In this document: piece by piece, positions 19,242 to 23,651 of the stretch
How positions within the stretch are numbered: position 1 is the stretch's first letter
Layout: each line of letters opens with the position of its first letter
DNA from: a virus
Direction: 5' to 3' (one strand)
DNA length: 23,651 nt
Virus record (IMG/VR): IMGVR_UViG_3300001846_000107
Coordinates: 1-23,651 of that record
Position numbers and translations under genes: made by a program
The notes under the pieces: model-generated
What the model was told of the DNA's origin: nothing
What the model saw: the letters and a program-made list of their open reading frames with translations, nothing else
The model's database searches: none

Positions 19242-21845
19242 ATGGCAGGTTATACAAGACAATCCTTACCTGATATTCAGAACGGTAGTGAAATTACCGC
19301 TCCTCCGCTCAATGCGGAATTTAATCAGTTAAGCTCTGCGTTCAACGGATCCACGGGCCACACCCATGATGGATCTGCAGGTAACGCTCCAAAGATTGAA
19401 CTAAGCACATCTGTAGCCGGGTATCTATTGCCGATCAATGGTGGTACTGGTGGTAAAAGCAACGTAACAGCTACCTCTAATCCTACAATCACAGATGACG
19501 TTAACGCTGGGTATGCGCCGGGATCTATATGGCTAAATACCACAACAAACCGTATTTTTGTCTGCGTTAATAATACGTCTAATGCAGCGCTATGGTATGA
19601 GGCAGTTGGTCAGACTGCTGTTTCGATCACTCCTGAGACAACTAACACCGTAGACATTGGCTCAACAACCAACCGCTACAAAGACCTTTACCTGTCTGGC
19701 TCTATCTCTGGTACATCCAACGCTACATTCGGCGGTACGCTCAACGTCACTGGCACAACCACACTCACAGACGTTAACGCTACAGGCAATGCCACAGTAG
19801 GCGGCACTCTAGGCGTTACTGGTGCAAGTTCTATTGGTAACAATCTAGATGTAACAGGCGACTTAGATGTTGGCGGGTCTGTGACTGTAGACACAAACGC
19901 TACTGTTGTAGGCTTGGCTACACTAGGGCAAGTTGATGCTAACGGCGGTACAATCGACAACACCGTTATCGGCGGCAATACAGCCTCACCGATCACTGGT
20001 ACGACGATTACTTCTACCAACGGCTTCACAGGCGATATTACAGGTGATGTTACGGGTAACGTAACAGCGGCTACTGGTACTTCTAGCTTCGCCAACATCA
20101 GTGCATCAGGCACTATCACTGGCGCAGTATCTGGGAATGTTTCTGGTAACGTAACCTCAACAGGTACATCTACGTTTAACAACGTAACTATCTCAGGCAC
20201 CTTGAACATGGACGGGGCTACGACTGCCACCATCCAGAACCTGACTGATCCGACTAACCCACAAGACGCAGCCACAAAGAACTATGTCGATGTTGGTTTA
20301 GCTAATTTAGTAGATACTGCACCTGCAGCCCTAGATACGTTGAACGAACTAGCTGCAGCTATCAACGACGATGCTAACTTTAGCACCACAATGACCAACG
20401 CCTTGGCGGGTAAGGTTGCTGATACTGGCGACACCATGACAGGTAACTTGATCATGTCTGGTGCAACGGTTACTGGCCTACCTCTACCTATCGCCAACAC
20501 TGAGGCGGCTTCTAAGCAGTACACTGACCAACAGGACGCTCTGCAGGTATCCCGCTCTGGTGATAGTATGTCTGGCAACCTTGCAATGGGTAGTAATAAC
20601 ATCACTGGACTTGCTGCACCCACTGCAAATGACCATGCGACTTCAAAGCAGTATGTGGATGGTATTTTAGGCTCCGCTACGGCGGCTTCTGCTTCTGCAG
20701 CGGCGGCAGCTACCTCTGAAGCAAATGCTGCAGTATCTGAAGCCAACGCAGCAACAAGTGAAACTAATGCAGCTAATAGTGCTACCGCTGCTGCAGCTTC
20801 ATATGATGACTTTGATGATCGTTACTTAGGTGCTAAGTCTTCTGCTCCTTCTGTAGACAACGATGGTGATGCACTTGTAACTGGTGCTTTGTATTGGGAC
20901 ACTACAAGTAATGAACTGTATGTGTGGAGCGGTACAGCATGGGATCAAGGTACATTTACTACAGGTTCGTTTCTTGCTAATCTTGTAGAAGATACTACGC
21001 CGCAACTTGGTGGTGACTTAGATACCAATGGTAAGCACATTAAGTTTCCAGACGGTTCGATAACCGCCGCTCCAAACACCAATATACTTTCGTTTGGTAA
21101 CTCTGATGACATGAAATTATGGCATCAAGGAGGCGTGAATTATATTCAAGGCTCTCAGGCCATAAGTATACAGGCTTCTGATATTTACCTTCGAAAAGGT
21201 AATTATTCTACATACGAGACAATGGCGTCGTTTGTTGGGGATGGTGCGGTAAACCTATATTATAATAATGCTTACAAGTTTGGCACCACAAGCACAGGGA
21301 TTGATGTAAGTGGTGACGTTACCGCTTCTGATGATTTGTTTGTAAACGGTGGGTTTGCTAGAATTAGCGATGCGACAACACCAACCTTAGAACTTAGAAA
21401 TACTGATACTACAGTTGCAAATGGTCAAGAACTTGGTGTTATCGACTTTTATGGGTCGGACGGAACGTGGCCCTACGCTGGTGTTAAAGCATCAATTAAA
21501 GCTGTTGCCACAGGGCATTGGAATTTGGGCGATGGTAACGGTAGTGAGCTTCAATTTGCTGTTACCAATTCCTACGGTAACGTCAATGAAGTACTTAGGG
21601 CTAGTCTTAATGATTATCATTTAGTGCTAAGAACCTATCAAGGTCTTAGAATGTATGATTCTGACGAATCAAACTATGTAAGCATCCAACCCGCATCTGC
21701 TACGACACAAAATTACACTATTAAGCTACCTCCCGCTGCCCCTAGCGCAGCCGACCAAATCCTTGTGTCTGACGCAAGCGGCAACCTCTCATTTGAAGCA
21801 AAACCAACTGGGGCGAATATCGCCACAACAATGGCATTCGCCTAG
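19242..21845 (+). CDS. Large tail fibre protein, repeat-rich
   Basis: This is an 867-residue protein with a good ribosome site (GAGAAGG). An N-terminal virion-binding part (residues 1-60) contains GHTHDGS. Residues 145-325 are degenerate beta repeats (for example GGTLNVTGTTTLTDV, GGTLGVTGASSIG, LDVTGDLDVGGSV). Residues 335-475 hold three copies of a D-A-A/T-T/S-K-x-Y-x-D unit (around 341, 421 and 464) alternating with GDTMTGNL/GDSMSGNL. Residues 477-520 are an alanine-rich coiled stalk, and the end is a beta-rich tip. After the stalk (about base 20820) the DNA becomes AT-richer, a sign of an exchanged receptor-binding module. Confidence 0.85.
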   Translation: MAGYTRQSLPDIQNGSEITAPPLNAEFNQLSSAFNGSTGHTHDGSAGNAPKIELSTSVAGYLLPINGGTGGKSNVTATSNPTITDDVNAGYAPGSIWLNTTTNRIFVCVNNTSNAALWYEAVGQTAVSITPETTNTVDIGSTTNRYKDLYLSGSISGTSNATFGGTLNVTGTTTLTDVNATGNATVGGTLGVTGASSIGNNLDVTGDLDVGGSVTVDTNATVVGLATLGQVDANGGTIDNTVIGGNTASPITGTTITSTNGFTGDITGDVTGNVTAATGTSSFANISASGTITGAVSGNVSGNVTSTGTSTFNNVTISGTLNMDGATTATIQNLTDPTNPQDAATKNYVDVGLANLVDTAPAALDTLNELAAAINDDANFSTTMTNALAGKVADTGDTMTGNLIMSGATVTGLPLPIANTEAASKQYTDQQDALQVSRSGDSMSGNLAMGSNNITGLAAPTANDHATSKQYVDGILGSATAASASAAAAATSEANAAVSEANAATSETNAANSATAAAASYDDFDDRYLGAKSSAPSVDNDGDALVTGALYWDTTSNELYVWSGTAWDQGTFTTGSFLANLVEDTTPQLGGDLDTNGKHIKFPDGSITAAPNTNILSFGNSDDMKLWHQGGVNYIQGSQAISIQASDIYLRKGNYSTYETMASFVGDGAVNLYYNNAYKFGTTSTGIDVSGDVTASDDLFVNGGFARISDATTPTLELRNTDTTVANGQELGVIDFYGSDGTWPYAGVKASIKAVATGHWNLGDGNGSELQFAVTNSYGNVNEVLRASLNDYHLVLRTYQGLRMYDSDESNYVSIQPASATTQNYTIKLPPAAPSAADQILVSDASGNLSFEAKPTGANIATTMAFA

Positions 21846-21857
21846 TAGGAGAAAAAC

Positions 21858-23183
21858 ATGGCAGATACTTTAGAAAGTGTTTACTTAAATACATCACTTG
21901 GTGCTACGGAACTGGACGATGGTGAACACACAATTGTAACGACAGACTCAGCAACGAGGTATGTCATCAAAGATATGTATGTAAATGGGACAACCGATTT
22001 AACAGGCACATATCTTGAACTGAATGGATTTAATGTTGGTAGCATTGCAAAAAATGCTACTGGCAGTTTAATAATCCCGCCTAGTTCTACACTTAAAATT
22101 AAATCAACAGACTATCCTTATAGTTTTTATAGTAACGTCGAGTATGCTCTTAGTAATATCTACACAGGCTTTAAAGAAAGTTATACAAATTCTAAAGGAA
22201 CCCAAGTTGGTAGTAGTTTTGAGTATTATCAGTCAACCCAAATAAGCAATTACGCCAATGTGACTGATATGGCGCACACTGTTCAAACGTCTAACGGTAA
22301 TGATTTTCTTCACTACGCAGCAAGCGACCAAAACTCGTCACAGCAACTATATTATGTGTCTCCAACTGGCACCAATAGTCAGAATTTAGCAACAAGCTAT
22401 CGACCTTTTGGTTTATGGGGTGGCAAAGCATGGGTAATGTCTGGTGGCACAGCCCTTAATGTAATGGATTTAGAAGCAAGTCCAACAACATCAAGCGACC
22501 CATCAGCTAACTTTGGCGGTCAAAAGTCAAACTCTTATAACCCTTACACAACATCTAGCTATCCTAGAGCTAGGGCTGCACATGGATTTTATTTCTATAC
22601 CCCTTCTTCTGGCTACACTTCTGATTTGTATGGAATTAACTTAACAAACGGTTCGTTTCATAAATTTCAATGTGCGACATACGCTTGGACAATGTCATCT
22701 AACTATGCAAATTTTGTTGTTTCTATTGATGAAGAAAATGACAAAATGTATTTATACACTCCGACAAATAGCAACACTGTATTAAACCAACACGTTTTTG
22801 ATAACTGGTCTAACATTGTAGCAATTGATAACACAAGCAATCCTAACACCCACAATTCAGCGTCGGCTAATCAAGATAGTTCACATACATCATCAGGTGG
22901 GGCGCATTGGATAAGTAGTGCTGTTTCACGGGGTACTATGGGTTATGATCCATATGGCGGGTTTTTCTATTTCAACACTAGCGGCGAAAGGGTACACGTT
23001 GATAAAAGTTGGAATGTATTAGAAAAAACATCATCGTTTGTAGTGGCTGGAAACACTATTTCTACGGGCGGTGGTCATATTTTTATGAAAAAACAGAAAT
23101 TACTAACTTCAGCAGAAGCAACAGCGGCTTCGTTGTCTGCCCCTACCTTTGGCATTCAGCTTCTTGGCGTTAAATCTGTATAA
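21858..23183 (+). CDS. Probable receptor-binding tail protein, 441 aa
   Basis: It has a clear start after TAGGAG. The first 100 residues (TLESVYLNTSLGATELDDGEH and following) look like a fibre-attachment part. The remainder is rich in Ser, Thr, Asn, Tyr and Gly, with blade-like units (FGLWGGKAWVMSGGTALNVM, HGFYFYTPSSGYTSDLYGI, NDKMYLYTPTNSNTV) that read as a beta-propeller. Such composition is typical of surface-exposed adhesins. Its DNA is AT-richer and nearly free of GATC, unlike the packaging genes. I infer a distal tail receptor-binding role. No known family was recognised. Confidence 0.65.
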   Translation: MADTLESVYLNTSLGATELDDGEHTIVTTDSATRYVIKDMYVNGTTDLTGTYLELNGFNVGSIAKNATGSLIIPPSSTLKIKSTDYPYSFYSNVEYALSNIYTGFKESYTNSKGTQVGSSFEYYQSTQISNYANVTDMAHTVQTSNGNDFLHYAASDQNSSQQLYYVSPTGTNSQNLATSYRPFGLWGGKAWVMSGGTALNVMDLEASPTTSSDPSANFGGQKSNSYNPYTTSSYPRARAAHGFYFYTPSSGYTSDLYGINLTNGSFHKFQCATYAWTMSSNYANFVVSIDEENDKMYLYTPTNSNTVLNQHVFDNWSNIVAIDNTSNPNTHNSASANQDSSHTSSGGAHWISSAVSRGTMGYDPYGGFFYFNTSGERVHVDKSWNVLEKTSSFVVAGNTISTGGGHIFMKKQKLLTSAEATAASLSAPTFGIQLLGVKSV

Positions 23184-23195
23184 GGAGAACTATAA

Positions 23196-23504
23196 ATGTC
23201 TTTAGTAGCAGAAACTACTGGATCAGCAGCAAGCCCAGATAAAACTATAAGTATTGTTTTTAATGCTATTGCGTCCAGTGTAATGTACACAGTTCCAACA
23301 GGGCGAAAGTTTGTTGGTAAGGTTTGGACAAATACTAATAATGCTTATGCTATTATAAATAATAACACATATTATTATCCGCATGGGCAATCATATTTTG
23401 ATCGTCTACCATTAGATATTGTCCTCAATGCGGGCGATACTGTTAAATCATCAACAACTACAAGTGACTATTCTATGATTCTTGGGGTTGAGTCTGATGC
23501 CTAA
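23196..23504 (+). CDS. Small tail accessory protein, 102 aa
   Basis: It is preceded by AAGGAG. The first residues (MSLVAETTGSAASPDKTISI) are flexible. The rest alternates hydrophobic residues (SSVMYTVPTGRKFVGKVW, IVLNAGDTVKS) and reads as a small all-beta domain, typical of jelly-roll fibre-tip units ('VPxGR ... LxxGDxV'). It lies between the putative receptor-binding gene and the last, partial gene. Probably part of the fibre tip. Confidence 0.65.
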   Translation: MSLVAETTGSAASPDKTISIVFNAIASSVMYTVPTGRKFVGKVWTNTNNAYAIINNNTYYYPHGQSYFDRLPLDIVLNAGDTVKSSTTTSDYSMILGVESDA

Positions 23505-23651
23505 TACCTACACTTTTAATGATGATTTAAGCTGTTCGGTTGTAAGTGATGATGAATTATCTTTTGTTAATTTGCCAAACTATAATCCAACAACAGGCAA
23601 TCGCTGGGTAAGTGAGGAAGAAGTAAAAGCATACGTTGATGAAGGTAATCC
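23497..23651 (+). CDS. N-terminal part of a further tail accessory protein
   Basis: ATG 23497 overlaps the previous gene by eight bases; the frame is open to the window end, giving 51 residues. The product starts MPNTYTFNDDLSCSVVSDDE and contains NPTTGNRWVSEEEVKAYVD, which resembles small fibre-associated or chaperone-like proteins. The rest lies beyond the window, so no function is assigned. Confidence 0.6.
   Translation, partial: MPNTYTFNDDLSCSVVSDDELSFVNLPNYNPTTGNRWVSEEEVKAYVDEGN

Noticed and set aside
19688-20275. Long open frame (195 aa) on the - strand within the fibre gene
   Set aside because: It is the mirror of repeated Gly/Thr/Val codons in the fibre gene, has no ribosome site and would be antisense to a certain gene.
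1-23651. tRNA genes, CRISPR array, insertion sequence or integrase
   Set aside because: No cloverleaf-like element, no regularly spaced long repeats with unique spacers, and no transposase or integrase motif were seen on reading both strands.

Overview
This window is the structural half, with adjoining accessory genes, of a tailed double-stranded DNA phage with a podovirus-like gene set. Nearly all genes are on the + strand and closely packed, many with 1- or 4-base stop/start overlaps. In order I recognise a small and a large terminase subunit, a portal, an internal virion protein, a SleB-type wall hydrolase, a scaffold, a major capsid protein, a tail-tube adaptor, a tail nozzle and several fibre proteins. 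The small lysine-rich and cysteine-containing proteins ahead of the terminase look like those common in uncultured marine phages. A phage-borne DUF1127 protein hints at a proteobacterial host, most likely alphaproteobacterial. Both points are inference from family knowledge; no search was run. No DNA polymerase, helicase, integrase, tRNA or CRISPR is visible, so replication genes lie outside the window.

Layout. (1) 1-2843: a cassette of small unknown genes in three blocks, two of which end in nearly identical hairpin terminators (741-769 and 2817-2843). Three genes share a 16-base leader, AACCTAACGGAGACCA. GATC is extremely over-represented: about 80 sites in the first 3.3 kb by hand count, against about 13 expected by chance. 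(2) 2844-3539: the only long gap without a gene. It holds an iteron-like array of 11 GATC sites, mostly 13-14 bp apart, flanked by the two arms of the same terminator stem. Further on are inverted and direct repeats and a tandem 12-bp repeat. This gap is the best candidate for an undescribed element, either a replication origin or a structured RNA. (3) 3540-4314: an acidic unknown protein and a probable PD-(D/E)XK nuclease. (4) 4315-6667: promoters and a run of very small genes, including a DUF1127 protein, two small cysteine-pair proteins, lysine-tailed basic proteins and two membrane proteins. (5) 6664-15574: DNA packaging, portal, injected or internal proteins, and scaffold. (6) 15575-16911: an extended -10 promoter, a hairpin leader, the major capsid gene and a terminator. 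(7) 16912-23651: tail genes. The distal fibre genes become AT-richer, consistent with exchange of receptor-binding modules.

Working together: terminase and portal fill a prohead built on the scaffold and capsid proteins. The metallopeptidase-like polyvalent protein and the wall hydrolase are placed as if they act inside the virion or during DNA entry. The adaptor and nozzle form the short tail, and the fibre genes provide adsorption. Three extended -10 promoters (4434-4462, 5093-5101, 15578-15607) suggest host-type RNA polymerase drives the small-gene and capsid units.
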